Source of the DNA: CBDHHC01 sp050633205
GTDB taxonomy: Bacteria > Pseudomonadota > Alphaproteobacteria > Rhizobiales > CBDHHC01
DNA: 50,447 nt
Reading direction: 5' to 3'
Assembly (NCBI GenBank): GCA_050633205.1
Contig: JBOEGA010000082.1
Coordinates: 1 to 50,447, forward strand
Under the pieces are notes generated by a model. That model ran no database searches, was not told where the DNA came from, and was given only the letters and a program-made list of their open reading frames with translations. The translations under genes were made by a program, and so were the position numbers. Below are positions 41,734 through 50,447 of the stretch, piece by piece. Positions within the stretch are counted from its first letter, which is position 1, and each line of letters opens with the position of its first letter.

Positions 41734-42675
41734 CTATTCAAGACCACCCAGATATTTTTCAGCTTCAAGCGCTGCCATACAGCCCATACCGGCTGCTGTT
41801 ACAGCCTGACGGTATGTTTCGTCTGTGACATCACCGGCAGCATAAACTCCCGGGATATTTGTAGCCGTTGAGTCCGGTGCTGTTATCAGATAGCCGTTTG
41901 GTTTCATTTCAAGCTTGCCTTTGAACAGCTCTGTTGCAGGAGCATGACCAATCGCCACGAAGATACCATCAGTTGCTACGTCCTGTGTTTCACCAGTTTT
42001 GGTGTTTTTCAGTCTTGCACCTGTTACACGGTTCGGGTTTTCTGTTCCCAGAACCTCTTCAACAGCATGATCCCAGATCACTTCAATTTTCTCATGTTTC
42101 ATAAGACGTTCCTGAAGGATCTTTTCAGCCCGCAGACTGTCACGACGATGAACAAGAGTTACTTTTGAAGCATGGTTTGTCAGGTAAAGAGCTTCTTCCA
42201 CTGCTGTGTTACCACCACCTACAACAATGACTTCCTTTTTACGGAAGAAGAAGCCATCACAGGTTGCACAGGCCGAGACACCAAAGCCTTTATATTTTTC
42301 CTCTGACGGGAGGCCTAACCAGCGAGCCTGGGCACCAGTACAGATAATCACGCTATCTGCTGTATAGGTTGTTCCACCATCACCAATCAAAGTGTAAGGG
42401 CGTTTTGAGAAATCAACTTCCATGATGTGGTCAGTTACAATCTGTGTACCGACATGTTCTGCCTGAGCCTGCATCTGCTCCATGAGCCAGGGACCCTGTA
42501 TAACATCAGCAAAACCCGGATAGTTTTCAACTTCTGTCGTGATCGTTAGCTGACCGCCTGGCTGAATACCCTGGATCAATACGGGCTCAAGCATAGCGCG
42601 AGCCGCATATATTGCCGCTGTATAGCCAGCAGGGCCAGAACCGATGATTATTAGTTTATGGTGGCGAGTTGTCAT
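41734..42675 (-). CDS. trxB: Thioredoxin-disulfide reductase
   Basis: 313 residues from the ATG at 42675; GAGG lies 7 bases upstream, and the four extra codons from 42687 are unlikely. FAD motif IIGSGPAGYTAAIYAAR (9-25), redox pair Cys136-Ala-Thr-Cys139, NADPH motif VVGGGNTAVEEALYL and C-terminal GVYAAGDVTDETYRQAVTAAGMGCMAA are all typical. It reduces thioredoxin with NADPH in the cytoplasm. Next to it lies a 2-Cys peroxiredoxin gene (42804-43409), a natural partner through thioredoxin, though separately terminated. Confidence 0.97.
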   Translation of the reverse strand: MTTRHHKLIIIGSGPAGYTAAIYAARAMLEPVLIQGIQPGGQLTITTEVENYPGFADVIQGPWLMEQMQAQAEHVGTQIVTDHIMEVDFSKRPYTLIGDGGTTYTADSVIICTGAQARWLGLPSEEKYKGFGVSACATCDGFFFRKKEVIVVGGGNTAVEEALYLTNHASKVTLVHRRDSLRAEKILQERLMKHEKIEVIWDHAVEEVLGTENPNRVTGARLKNTKTGETQDVATDGIFVAIGHAPATELFKGKLEMKPNGYLITAPDSTATNIPGVYAAGDVTDETYRQAVTAAGMGCMAALEAEKYLGGLE

Positions 42676-42760
42676 TAGAAGCCTCAATCTGAACGCGTAA
42701 GTTTTACCGGGTTATATAGGCTATTTTTCCGGTAAGGCAAATTTTTATGATGATATTCCA

Positions 42761-42791
42761 AGACACCCGGCCATATTCGGACCGGGTGTCT
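42761..42791 (-). terminator. Terminator after peroxiredoxin gene
   Basis: AGACACCCGG (42761-42770) and CCGGGTGTCT (42782-42791) form a GC-rich 10-bp stem with an 11-nt loop. On the minus strand it follows the peroxiredoxin stop by 12 bp. Confidence 0.8.
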
Positions 42792-42803
42792 GTATTTCAG
42801 GCA

Positions 42804-43409
42804 TTACAGGTTTTCAGCATTTTCTGCCAGATAAGACGCAACACCAGAAGTTGTGTCTTTCATTCCGGCTTTACCTTCCTGCCAGCCAGCAGGACATACT
42901 TCACCATGTTCTTCGTGGAATTTCAGTGCGTCTACCATGCGCAGAGCATCATCAATGTCACGGCCAAGAGGCAGATCGTTTACAACCTGGTGGCGAACTA
43001 TACCTTCTTTATCGATAAGGAATGTACCACGAAGGGCAATACCATCTTCCTCGATAAGAACACCATAATCACGGGCAATTGATTTACGCATGTCAGCAAC
43101 CAGCGGGAAACCCAGTTTGCCTACACCGCCTTTTTTGATGTCAGTATTACGCCATGCAAGGTGCGAGTATTCAGAATCAACGCTGACACCGATTACTTTT
43201 GCGCCGCGTTCCTTGAATTTTTCCACACGGTTATCAAAAGCAAGAATCTCTGAAGGACATACAAATGTGAAATCAAGAGGGTAGAAGAAAAGAACGCCGT
43301 AGCTGTCTTTAAGATATTCAGTCAGGTTAAAATCTTCTACGATCTTATCATTTTCCAGAACTGCAGCAGCAGTGAAATCAGGAGCCTGTTTTCCAATCAG
43401 TACGCTCAT
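42804..43409 (-). CDS. Typical 2-Cys peroxiredoxin (AhpC/Prx1 type)
   Basis: 201 residues from the ATG at 43409, with TGAGG 6 bases upstream (the first Met at 43421 would place the ribosome-binding site inside the gene). Peroxidatic Cys51 in DFTFVCPSE and resolving Cys172 in GEVCPAGW are present. The GGVGKLGFPL and YL elements of the sensitive Prx1 class are visible, with the C-terminal YLAENAENL. It reduces hydrogen peroxide and organic peroxides using thioredoxin, hence the trxB neighbour. No OxyR site recognised. Confidence 0.94.
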   Translation of the reverse strand: MSVLIGKQAPDFTAAAVLENDKIVEDFNLTEYLKDSYGVLFFYPLDFTFVCPSEILAFDNRVEKFKERGAKVIGVSVDSEYSHLAWRNTDIKKGGVGKLGFPLVADMRKSIARDYGVLIEEDGIALRGTFLIDKEGIVRHQVVNDLPLGRDIDDALRMVDALKFHEEHGEVCPAGWQEGKAGMKDTTSGVASYLAENAENL

Positions 43410-43596
43410 GCCATACCTCATTATTAGTAATTTTCTAAAAAAAGCGCTCTCAAACGGTACACGCTATAACTTAGACTAAGGTTTAAGGTATGGCCAAAAC
43501 CGGTGCAATGCGATTATTACCGCACCGGGATTGCAAATTCACTTTTTACACAGCAAAAACAGTGAGTTGCGTCAAATTGCAGCAGAGAAATATGGT

Positions 43597-44619
43597 TCAC
43601 CACCGTTTTCTGATTTCATCTGCGATCACACTTGCAGAATCGAGAGGCTCATACTGCCAGTCATCAAGTGTCGTTATACGATCAGGCAGCAGGCGCGTTG
43701 CTCCATAGTTCTGGAGCGATGTATGAAAACGGTCAAACTTGGCAGAACCACCATCCGGCATAAATGTATAAACAGGGCGTCCCGTACTACAGGCTTCTCC
43801 GGTCATATTGACTGAATCACCCGTTACAAGGAAATAGTCCGCTTTGGCGAGGAAATGGGCATACGGGTTTTCGCCCTCTCCATCCCATAGAACACGAGGG
43901 CGGTCTCTGGTTACGATTTCGACAGCCTCAGACAACTCTTTTGGAGTGCGTCTGGAGGGCGTTATAAGAAAGCTCGCTCCCAGTTCGCAAAGGTCTTTTA
44001 TTGCTCTTATCAGGCGGTTTATCGAAGCTGATTTGTAGCGATAGACTTTATTTGGACCGCCGAGGGTAATCATTACTCTCGGGTAAGGCATGGAGTCCAG
44101 CAGCTCATGGGCCGCGCCGCGCAATTTCTGGAGTTTTTCGAAGCTGTGCGCGTGGGGTGAGGTTATTGTGGTGATAACTTTGGGACCCCGCATTTTATCA
44201 TGCTCTGACGCCCAGATAAGATCAGCATACTCACACGAGTGCCGTGGGTCCTGAAGATACACTGTGAAGGTTTTTGAACCAACGGCACGCTTGATTTCCT
44301 TCAGATAGGCCTGACTTATACGACCACAGGCAATTGCAATATCAGGCCATGGAGGATTTAGCGGACTATCAGGATAATTCGCTGTGTGCCAGGGCACAAC
44401 AGGCACCCATGGAGCGAACCATTTCCAGGGGCCTGTGGGAGCGGCTTTGATAAACTCATATTTTGTATTCAGTGCTTCAGCGACGCCGATGCACTGAGCA
44501 TTCATTCCGGCCTTGCCACCGGTAATTATCCAGGCAGTCCGTCTGTTCCCATTTTCAGTATCTTCAGGGGACATATCCAGATCTTCATCCTGCTGTTGTT
44601 TATTATTGTTGGACTGCAC
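43597..44619 (-). CDS. Mitochondrial fission ELM1-like (DUF1022) protein
   Basis: 340 residues. WIITGGKAGMNAQCIGVAEAL is the conserved opening, TVYLQDPRHSCEYADLIWASEHDKMRGPKVITT the middle, and LVTGDSVNMTGEACSTGRPVYTFMPDGGSAKFDRFH the C-terminal block. The fold resembles GT-B glycosyltransferases. Plant ELM1 recruits dynamin in mitochondrial fission; the bacterial function is unknown. The first 25 residues are Asn/Gln/Asp-rich and probably disordered. It sits between peroxiredoxin and Lrp genes, as in many alphaproteobacteria. Confidence 0.88.
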   Translation of the reverse strand: MQSNNNKQQQDEDLDMSPEDTENGNRRTAWIITGGKAGMNAQCIGVAEALNTKYEFIKAAPTGPWKWFAPWVPVVPWHTANYPDSPLNPPWPDIAIACGRISQAYLKEIKRAVGSKTFTVYLQDPRHSCEYADLIWASEHDKMRGPKVITTITSPHAHSFEKLQKLRGAAHELLDSMPYPRVMITLGGPNKVYRYKSASINRLIRAIKDLCELGASFLITPSRRTPKELSEAVEIVTRDRPRVLWDGEGENPYAHFLAKADYFLVTGDSVNMTGEACSTGRPVYTFMPDGGSAKFDRFHTSLQNYGATRLLPDRITTLDDWQYEPLDSASVIADEIRKRW

Positions 44620-44922
44620 GGCTTTACTCCGACCACATCGCTTTTTATTGTTGTATATTTGTGCGCAGCAATATATTTTTCATTCTAATCTAGAGTAATA
44701 CTATTCTCAATATGAGATATAGCAAATGGGGCAAATTGCTTTAGGTTCATTTTCAGGTTCAGGTGTTGCCTTTCAGAACGTATTTACGGCCCCTGTTTAC
44801 CGGTATCAATATTATATGTCTCAATGTTTTGTCTTTAAGTTTATGTCCTCATTGAGTAATAATGTTACTTAAATTAGTGCGTTTTTTTGCATATCAGCAT
44901 AGAACTGTAAAGGCATTAAAGA
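44620..44922. other. Intergenic region, nothing recognisable
   Basis: 303 bp of AT-rich DNA between the divergent ELM1-like and Lrp genes. Promoters must be here, but I see no convincing boxes, dyads or small genes. Confidence 0.4.
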
Positions 44923-45471
44923 ATGACGGCAGTCAGAGCGCAGAACTCCAGAGCAAAGCAACGGAGCCAGAATCCATATATTGATCGGGCCTATACCATG
45001 CGAGACCTTTTAGACGAAACAGATTTGCGCATTTTGTACGAGTTGCAGGAAAATGGCAAAATAACAAATGTGGAGCTGGCCAAGCGTATTGGGATATCTG
45101 CACCTCCGTGCCTGAGACGTGTGCGGGCACTGGAAGAAGCCGGTATTATTGAGGGGTATCATGCCCTGATTGATGGCAAGCATCTGGGGTTTGAGCTGAC
45201 CGCCTTTGCCATGGTGGGACTACAAAGTCAGGCTGAGGCGGATCTGATCGCTTTTGAGGAGGCGGCAAAATCCTGGCCTATTGTTCGGGAATGCTACATG
45301 CTTTCGGGAGAGATTGATTTTATCCTGAGATGCGTGACGACTGATCTGAAGAGTTTTCAGGAATTTGTCATTCATGAGCTAACTGCCAGCCCAAATGTGG
45401 ATAGTGTGAAAACGTCTCTGGCTATCCGGCAGTCGAAATATGAAGTGGGAGTGCCGATTGGTGAGGCGTAA
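44923..45471 (+). CDS. Lrp/AsnC family transcriptional regulator
   Basis: 182 residues from the ATG at 44923, with AAAGG 9 bases upstream. The Lrp core starts at about residue 28 (LLDETDLRILYELQENGKITNVELAKRIGISAPPCLRRVRALEEAGII), the HTH with recognition helix SAPPCLRRVRALEE. The RAM ligand-binding domain follows (ALIDGKHLGFELTAFAMVGL, ECYMLSGEIDFILRCVTTDL). The first 27 residues are extra compared with most Lrp proteins; an alternative ATG at 44998 would remove them but lacks a ribosome-binding site. It probably responds to an amino acid. Targets are unknown. Confidence 0.92.
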   Translation: MTAVRAQNSRAKQRSQNPYIDRAYTMRDLLDETDLRILYELQENGKITNVELAKRIGISAPPCLRRVRALEEAGIIEGYHALIDGKHLGFELTAFAMVGLQSQAEADLIAFEEAAKSWPIVRECYMLSGEIDFILRCVTTDLKSFQEFVIHELTASPNVDSVKTSLAIRQSKYEVGVPIGEA

Positions 45472-45477
45472 GAGTGG

Positions 45478-45521
45478 AAGCTTTTGTGAGAATGCTATGC
45501 ATAACACTCTCTCAAAAGCTT
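45478..45521. terminator. Bidirectional terminator between lrp-like gene and greA
   Basis: AAGCTTTTGTGAGA (45478-45491) and TCTCTCAAAAGCTT (45508-45521) pair at 13 of 14 positions. TTTT follows on the right. It serves the two convergent genes. Confidence 0.82.
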
Positions 45522-45530
45522 TTAACGGTT

Positions 45531-46010
45531 TTAGATGAACTGGACTTTCAGAAGTTCATAAACTTTTCCGCCACCGGGTGTGGCTACTTCGACGCTTGCA
45601 CCAGGTGTTTTACCGATAAGGGCGCGGGCGATTGGGGAAGTTACAGAGATTTTGCCCTGTTTTACATCTGCTTCCATTTCACCAACAATCTGGTAGCGCA
45701 CTTCTTCTTCAGTATCCTCATCTACAAGAGATACTGTGGCGCCAAATTTTACATTTTCGCCAGACAGTTTGTTTACATCGATAACGTCAGATCTCGACAG
45801 GTAATCTTCTATTTCAGCGACTTTGGCTTCATTCAGTCCCTGTTGTTCTTTGGCGGCATGATATTCCGCATTCTCGGAAAGGTCGCCATGTTCGCGTGCT
45901 TCCGCGATAGCCTGAATGATGCGGGGTCGTTCAACAGATTTGCGTCTATGTAATTCTTGTTCCAGAGCTTCGAAACCTGCAATGGTCATCGGAACTTTGT
46001 CCATCGACAT
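45531..46010 (-). CDS. greA: Transcription elongation factor GreA
   Basis: 159 residues. The N-terminal coiled coil carries DLSENAEYHAAKEQQGLNEAKVAEIEDYL with the acidic tip (Asp43, Glu46 in GDLSENAEY), which donates the metal for transcript cleavage. The C-terminal FKBP-like domain has ISVTSPIARALIGKTPGASVEVATPGG. It rescues backtracked RNA polymerase. AAGGAG lies 8 bases before the ATG. It lies 105 bp after carB on the same strand, the common alphaproteobacterial order. Confidence 0.97.
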   Translation of the reverse strand: MSMDKVPMTIAGFEALEQELHRRKSVERPRIIQAIAEAREHGDLSENAEYHAAKEQQGLNEAKVAEIEDYLSRSDVIDVNKLSGENVKFGATVSLVDEDTEEEVRYQIVGEMEADVKQGKISVTSPIARALIGKTPGASVEVATPGGGKVYELLKVQFI

Positions 46011-46115
46011 ATTGAATTCTCCTTGGCTAATCTGAAGCCATGTTCAGAAATGACCTATTATTATATAAGTAAAAACGGGATTAATCACGTGTAAATGTTA
46101 ACCCATACGCTTTTT

Positions 46116-49100
46116 TTAGTGACGTTTTGAAAGGTAACTTTGGAGTGGTGTAACTTTTAAACTATCAGTTTTTAAGGCGGCTATTGCCTTTGTTACTGCA
46201 GTCGCACCAGCAAGAGTTGTATAGTATGGAACATGATGCATCAATGATGTCTGACGTATTGACCGACTATCATTAAGAGCCTGAGCCCCTTCTGTTGTAT
46301 TGAAAACTATATCAACCTCACCATTTTTAATAGCGTCAACTATATGAGGGCGTCCTTCTAAAACTTTATTTATCTTTTTGCAAGTAATACCTTGTTCTTC
46401 TAAATATCTCTTTGTTCCGCTTGTTGCAATAATCTTGAAGCCTATTTCAGTAAGTGACCGAACTGCTTCTGTAATTCTCTCTTTATCAGAATCTTTGACG
46501 GATACAAAAACTGTACCTTCTGACGGTAATTTTAATCCGGCACCAAGCTGGCTTTTCGCAAAAGCGATGGCATAATCGGTGTCGAGTCCCATAACTTCAC
46601 CTGTTGAACGCATTTCCGGGCCAAGAACCGGGTCAACTCCAGGGAATCGGGCGAACGGGAATACAGCTTCTTTTACGGCAATATGATCGCCGGTGAATTT
46701 TGTCAGGTTAAAGTCTTTCAGAGGCTTTCCGGCCATAACTTCAGATGCGATGCCTGCAATCGGATAGCCGATTACTTTTGCGACGAACGGAACTGTACGA
46801 CTGGCGCGTGGATTGACCTCAATAATGTATATTGTGCCATCCTTGATCGCGAACTGGATGTTCATCAGTCCGATGACGTTGAGAGCTTTTGCCAGGTCAC
46901 GGGTATGGCGCTCAAGTTCAGCTATGGTTTTTTCGTCAAGTGAGTGTGTCGGCAGAGAACAGGCGCTGTCACCTGAGTGTACTCCGGCTTCCTCAATATG
47001 CTGCATGATTCCGCAGATAAATACGTCTGTACCGTCAGCAATTGCGTCTACGTCAACTTCGATGGCATCGCTAAGATAACCATCAAGAAGAACGGGGCTG
47101 TCGCCTGATACGACCACTGCGTCTTTAATATATCTTTTAAGCTGGGATACATCATGGACGATTTCCATGGCACGGCCGCCGAGGACATATGAAGGTCTGA
47201 TTACAACAGGGAAGCCAATTTTGTCAGCAATTTCGAGAGCCTGCTCCGCGCTTCTGGCGATACCGTTGCTTGGCTGTGTAATACCAAGCCTGTCGACAAG
47301 CTCTTTGAAGCGGTCACGATCTTCCGCAAGATCGATAGCGTCAGGCGATGTGCCAAGAATTGGTATATTGGCCTCTTCCAGGGCAGCAGCCAGTTTTAGC
47401 GGTGTCTGACCACCAAACTGTACGATAACACCCTTGACGGTGCCATTCTGCTGTTCCTTGCGAATAATACCTACGACATCTTCTGCAGTCAGCGGTTCGA
47501 AGTAAAGGCGGTCTGAAGTATCATAGTCTGTTGATACTGTTTCCGGGTTACAGTTTATCATAATTGTTTCGTAACCGGCATCTGTCAGTGCGAAAGCCGC
47601 ATGGCAACAGCAATAGTCAAACTCGATACCCTGACCGATACGGTTTGGGCCACCACCCAGAATAATAACCTTTTCCTTATCAGAAGGGTTGGATTCGCAT
47701 TCTACTTCATCAAACAGACCGGATTCGTATGTTGAGTACATGTAAGCGGTTGGAGATTCAAACTCGGCAGCACATGTATCAATCCGTTTGTAAACGCTTG
47801 TAACACCAAAATCTTCACGGGCTTTACGAACTTCGTTCTGATGGGTGTCAGTAAGCTCTGCCAGTCTTTCATCAGAGAAGCCCATAGCTTTAATCCGGCG
47901 CATGGACTGAGCTGTATCAGGTAAGCCTTTTTCCCTGATTTCCGCTTCCATATCAATGATTTCCTGAAGCTGTTCAAGGAACCATGTATCAAGGCCACAT
48001 GAGGCCTGAATCTGAGCATGATCGACCCCCATGCGTAATGCCTGAGCAATCTTCAGAATACGATCCGGTGACGGTGTACCCAGCGCAGCACGGATAGCAT
48101 TTTTATCATCACCCTGCCCTATGCCTTCAAAGACCATGTCATTAAGACCTGTAAGGCCGGTTTCCATTGATCTGAGCGCTTTTTGCAGAGACTCTGCGAA
48201 CGTCCGGCCAATAGCCATAACCTCACCAACCGACTTCATGGCTGTTGTCAGGTAAGGAACTGCGCCCGGGAATTTTTCAAATGCAAAACGAGGGATTTTG
48301 GTTACGACATAATCGATTGTCGGCTCGAAGGAAGCCGGAGTGCTGCCCCCTGTGATGTCATTTTCAAGCTCATCAAGGGTATAGCCTACAGCAAGCCTTG
48401 CTGCGACTTTTGCAATCGGGAAGCCTGTGGCTTTTGACGCAAGTGCCGACGAGCGTGAAACACGCGGATTCATCTCGATGACAATCAGGCGGCCATTTTC
48501 AGGATTTACAGCAAACTGTACGTTTGAACCGCCTGTTTCAACGCCGATTTCGCGCAATACGGCTATGGAGGCGTTACGCATGATCTGATATTCTTTATCA
48601 GTCAGTGTCAGAGCCGGGGCGACAGTTATTGAATCACCTGTATGAACCCCCATAGGGTCAAAGTTCTCGATCGAACAAATGATGATACAGTTGTCGTCTT
48701 TATCCCGGACGACTTCCATTTCAAACTCTTTCCAGCCAATGATTGATTCTTCGACCAGAACTTCGTTTGTGGGTGAAGCGTCTATTCCGCTATCAACGAT
48801 CTGATAATATTCTTCCTTGTTATAAGCGACACCACCGCCGGTGCCCCCCATAGTAAAGGATGGACGGATAATGACCGGAAGGCCAATATCCTTCAAAGCT
48901 TCCTCAGCTTCCGTGTGGTTATGGACCAGATGAGATCTTGGTGTTTCCAAACCAATTTTGTCCATAGCTTCACGGAATAGCTCCCGATCTTCAGCTTTAT
49001 CAATGACAGCAGCTTTCGCCCCGATCATTTCAACACCGAATTTTTCCAGAACACCCATTTTCTCCAAAGACAGGGCAGTATTCAATGCAGTCTGCCCCCC

Positions 49101-49370
49101 CATAGTTGGAAGCAATGCGTCCGGGCGCTCTTTCTCAATAATCTTTGCTACGATTTCCGGTGTGATTGGCTCGATATATGTCGCATCTGCCAAATCAGGG
49201 TCGGTCATAATTGTCGCCGGATTGGAGTTAACCAATATGATGCGATAGCCTTCACTCTTCAGCGCTTTACACGCCTGAGTTCCGGAATAATCAAACTCGC
49301 AAGCCTGACCAATCACAATTGGGCCAGCTCCGATTATGAGGATAGATTCGATATCTGTACGTTTTGGCAT
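46116..49370 (-). CDS. carB: Carbamoyl-phosphate synthase, large subunit
   Basis: 1084 residues, full length. Two ATP-grasp halves each open with the family motif: ILIIGAGPIVIGQACEFDYSG at residue 10, and VIILGGGPNRIGQGIEFDYCC near 566. The C-terminal 140 residues are the MGS-like allosteric domain (FVSVKDSDKERITEAVRSLTEIGFKIIATSGTKRYLEEQGI). It makes carbamoyl phosphate for arginine and pyrimidine synthesis together with CarA. carA is not adjacent: the upstream gene is the NDUFA9-like one. A hairpin (49388-49404) sits 17 bp before the ATG, where a ribosome-binding site is weak. Confidence 0.98.
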   Translation of the reverse strand: MPKRTDIESILIIGAGPIVIGQACEFDYSGTQACKALKSEGYRIILVNSNPATIMTDPDLADATYIEPITPEIVAKIIEKERPDALLPTMGGQTALNTALSLEKMGVLEKFGVEMIGAKAAVIDKAEDRELFREAMDKIGLETPRSHLVHNHTEAEEALKDIGLPVIIRPSFTMGGTGGGVAYNKEEYYQIVDSGIDASPTNEVLVEESIIGWKEFEMEVVRDKDDNCIIICSIENFDPMGVHTGDSITVAPALTLTDKEYQIMRNASIAVLREIGVETGGSNVQFAVNPENGRLIVIEMNPRVSRSSALASKATGFPIAKVAARLAVGYTLDELENDITGGSTPASFEPTIDYVVTKIPRFAFEKFPGAVPYLTTAMKSVGEVMAIGRTFAESLQKALRSMETGLTGLNDMVFEGIGQGDDKNAIRAALGTPSPDRILKIAQALRMGVDHAQIQASCGLDTWFLEQLQEIIDMEAEIREKGLPDTAQSMRRIKAMGFSDERLAELTDTHQNEVRKAREDFGVTSVYKRIDTCAAEFESPTAYMYSTYESGLFDEVECESNPSDKEKVIILGGGPNRIGQGIEFDYCCCHAAFALTDAGYETIMINCNPETVSTDYDTSDRLYFEPLTAEDVVGIIRKEQQNGTVKGVIVQFGGQTPLKLAAALEEANIPILGTSPDAIDLAEDRDRFKELVDRLGITQPSNGIARSAEQALEIADKIGFPVVIRPSYVLGGRAMEIVHDVSQLKRYIKDAVVVSGDSPVLLDGYLSDAIEVDVDAIADGTDVFICGIMQHIEEAGVHSGDSACSLPTHSLDEKTIAELERHTRDLAKALNVIGLMNIQFAIKDGTIYIIEVNPRASRTVPFVAKVIGYPIAGIASEVMAGKPLKDFNLTKFTGDHIAVKEAVFPFARFPGVDPVLGPEMRSTGEVMGLDTDYAIAFAKSQLGAGLKLPSEGTVFVSVKDSDKERITEAVRSLTEIGFKIIATSGTKRYLEEQGITCKKINKVLEGRPHIVDAIKNGEVDIVFNTTEGAQALNDSRSIRQTSLMHHVPYYTTLAGATAVTKAIAALKTDSLKVTPLQSYLSKRH

Positions 49371-49387
49371 GGGCGTGTAACTATATC

Positions 49388-49404
49388 CTGCGCTTAAGGC
49401 GCAG
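49388..49404 (-). promoter_or_regulatory. Hairpin in the carB leader
   Basis: CTGCGC (49388-49393) and GCGCAG (49399-49404) form a 6-bp GC-rich stem with loop TTAAG in the 160-bp gap between the NDUFA9-like gene and carB. It may affect ribosome access or be a weak terminator. No T-run follows on the minus strand. Confidence 0.35.
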
Positions 49405-49530
49405 TTTCGCTTTTTGAGTTGCTGTTAGGAAAACCTAGCCGCGTTCCTACACTATTGTGACGAGAAAACCAAACAAAATCAGCATTAAGAGATTTATGTT
49501 TTCATGTTTCAGCTATTATTTGCTGATTTT

Positions 49531-50447
49531 CTATAGCCTTAAGCCTGAAAACTGGCCATGTGGCCTAAAGCGCTCAAGATATTCAGGGACAATAGCATCT
49601 ACGGTATTATTGCTATTTACCCCCAGGCTTTCCAGAGTACGGCCTTCTTCTTCAGCTTCCTGACTTACGGTATTATGGTATCCAAGCTGTGTTACCTGAT
49701 CCATAGTCAGTGGTGGTTTTGGCAGCACGGATAAGAATGGTGCCATCAACCACTTAGCCACAACTGATGGCACCCAAAGCAACAAGCGTTTACGGTCAGA
49801 GAATTCGAGAGTTTTCCGCATGACCTCTTTTAAAGTCATGATCTGCGGGCCACCCAGCTCGTATATTTTTCCTTTGTCCGCTCTACCTGACATAGCGTGC
49901 AATATAGCCATTGCGACATCGCCGACATAAACAGGCTGTAATTTCGTTTTTCCTCCGCCAATCAATGGCAGGGCCGGAGAATACAATGCCATTTCCGCAA
50001 ATTTATTAAAAAACTGATCTTCAGGGCCGAAAATAACAGACGGCCGCAGTATGACTGCCGCAGGGAACTCTTCCAGAACTGCTTTTTCTCCCAAAGCTTT
50101 TGTTTTTGCGTAGCGAGAGCCTGATTTCAGGCTGGCGCCAATTGCCGAAACATGCACAAAAGACTTTGCACCTTCAAGTCGTGCGGCTTCAGCAACTGTC
50201 CGGGCTCCGTTGTGATGGATATTTCTGAAAGACTGTTTACCTGACTGAAAGAGAATACCAGTGAGGTTAATAACGTGGTCAGCCCCGATAACTGCATGTT
50301 GAACAGATGCTTTATCATTTATATTTGCCTGGACTGCATGGACCTGTCCTACGCTGCCTAAAGGCTGAAGATGCTGGGCCAGTTCAGGTCGTCTTACTGC
50401 AACCCTTATTCTGTAGCCTTCACGAGCAAGGACACGAACAAGATGGC
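49531..50447 (-). CDS. NAD(P)-binding protein, NDUFA9-like complex I-associated, C-terminal part
   Basis: The frame is open through the window's right edge, so the true start lies beyond 50447; the Met at 50157 is internal. Read from the edge, the protein runs HLVRVLAREGYRIRVAVRR, then ADHVINLTGILFQSGKQSF, SFVHVSAIGASLKSGSRYAKTK (catalytic Tyr-x3-Lys) and VILRPSVIFGPEDQFFNKFA. These are the atypical SDR/NDUFA9 signatures. The nucleotide-binding Gly motif is outside the window. About 305 residues are visible of roughly 320 expected. Homologues of mitochondrial NDUFA9 in alphaproteobacteria attach to complex I or bind quinone. The gene precedes carB by 160 bp. Confidence 0.87.
   Translation of the reverse strand, partial: HLVRVLAREGYRIRVAVRRPELAQHLQPLGSVGQVHAVQANINDKASVQHAVIGADHVINLTGILFQSGKQSFRNIHHNGARTVAEAARLEGAKSFVHVSAIGASLKSGSRYAKTKALGEKAVLEEFPAAVILRPSVIFGPEDQFFNKFAEMALYSPALPLIGGGKTKLQPVYVGDVAMAILHAMSGRADKGKIYELGGPQIMTLKEVMRKTLEFSDRKRLLLWVPSVVAKWLMAPFLSVLPKPPLTMDQVTQLGYHNTVSQEAEEEGRTLESLGVNSNNTVDAIVPEYLERFRPHGQFSGLRL

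Noticed and set aside
50127..50318. Short minus-strand frame near the right edge
   Set aside because: Another frame of the same strand gives a continuous NDUFA9-like protein to the edge; this one is a shadow.
1..50447. CRISPR arrays, insertion sequences, prophage or integrase genes
   Set aside because: No spaced direct repeats, transposase motifs or integrase signatures seen anywhere in the window.

Overview
The window reads as chromosomal DNA from a low-to-moderate G+C (mid-40s percent by eye) Gram-negative bacterium, most likely a free-living, probably marine or aquatic, alphaproteobacterium. The clues are gene families and orders typical of that class: cysG-DUF2849-sulfite reductase-DUF934; heparinase II/III followed by purH; carB-greA-Lrp-ELM1-like-peroxiredoxin-trxB; a DUF1127 peptide; an Omp25-like barrel; and an NDUFA9-like protein. 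Order, family and genus cannot be fixed from the sequence alone. I saw no rRNA, tRNA, CRISPR array, insertion sequence or phage gene.

Layout. 1-651 is the C-terminal third of a prolyl oligopeptidase. 657-3149 holds a two-gene HTH/membrane-protein unit facing a methyltransferase across a promoter region with two matching palindromes. 3201-5090 is arsR, an aquaporin and a TetR-like gene. 5185-12574 holds housekeeping enzymes (phosphoesterase, Nudix, GNAT, metallo-beta-lactamase fold) and several membrane or secreted proteins of unknown function. 13324-17733 is the nitrate assimilation locus: a molybdopterin nitrate reductase with its own [2Fe-2S] tail, a separate flavoprotein, and a leader rich in hairpins. 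17734-23762 is a surface-polysaccharide area: gmd, an outer-membrane barrel and four glycosyltransferases. 23772-27765 is the sulfite reduction/siroheme operon, whose downstream end runs into the glycosyltransferases. 28231-31795 is heparinase-purH. 31914-37964 is mixed: DUF1127, transglutaminase, hydrolase, an M48 peptidase fused to a TerB-like domain, a TauE/SafE exporter and an EthD protein. 38018-41104 is a probable zinc uptake operon under a well-conserved Zur box. 41129-50447 is the trxB, peroxiredoxin, ELM1-like, Lrp, greA, carB and NDUFA9-like stretch.

How genes work together. Siroheme made by CysG serves the siroheme reductase encoded two genes downstream. The nitrate locus shows a likely electron path: NAD(P)H to the flavoprotein, then the NasA C-terminal cluster, then molybdenum. 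It carries no nirBD, so nitrite reduction must be done by the siroheme reductase at 24241-25896 or by a gene outside the window. ArsR and the aquaporin suggest metalloid responsiveness. DUF2796, an ABC ATPase, an FtsX-like permease and DUF3299 form one Zur-controlled unit.

The best candidates for something new are the paired operators with the HTH/membrane module (657-2345), the structured SRP-like RNA element at 13126-13195, the nas leader (17343-17449), and the Zur-controlled ABC/DUF2796/DUF3299 operon. All gene calls rest on reading the translated sequence and recalling family motifs. No database search was possible.
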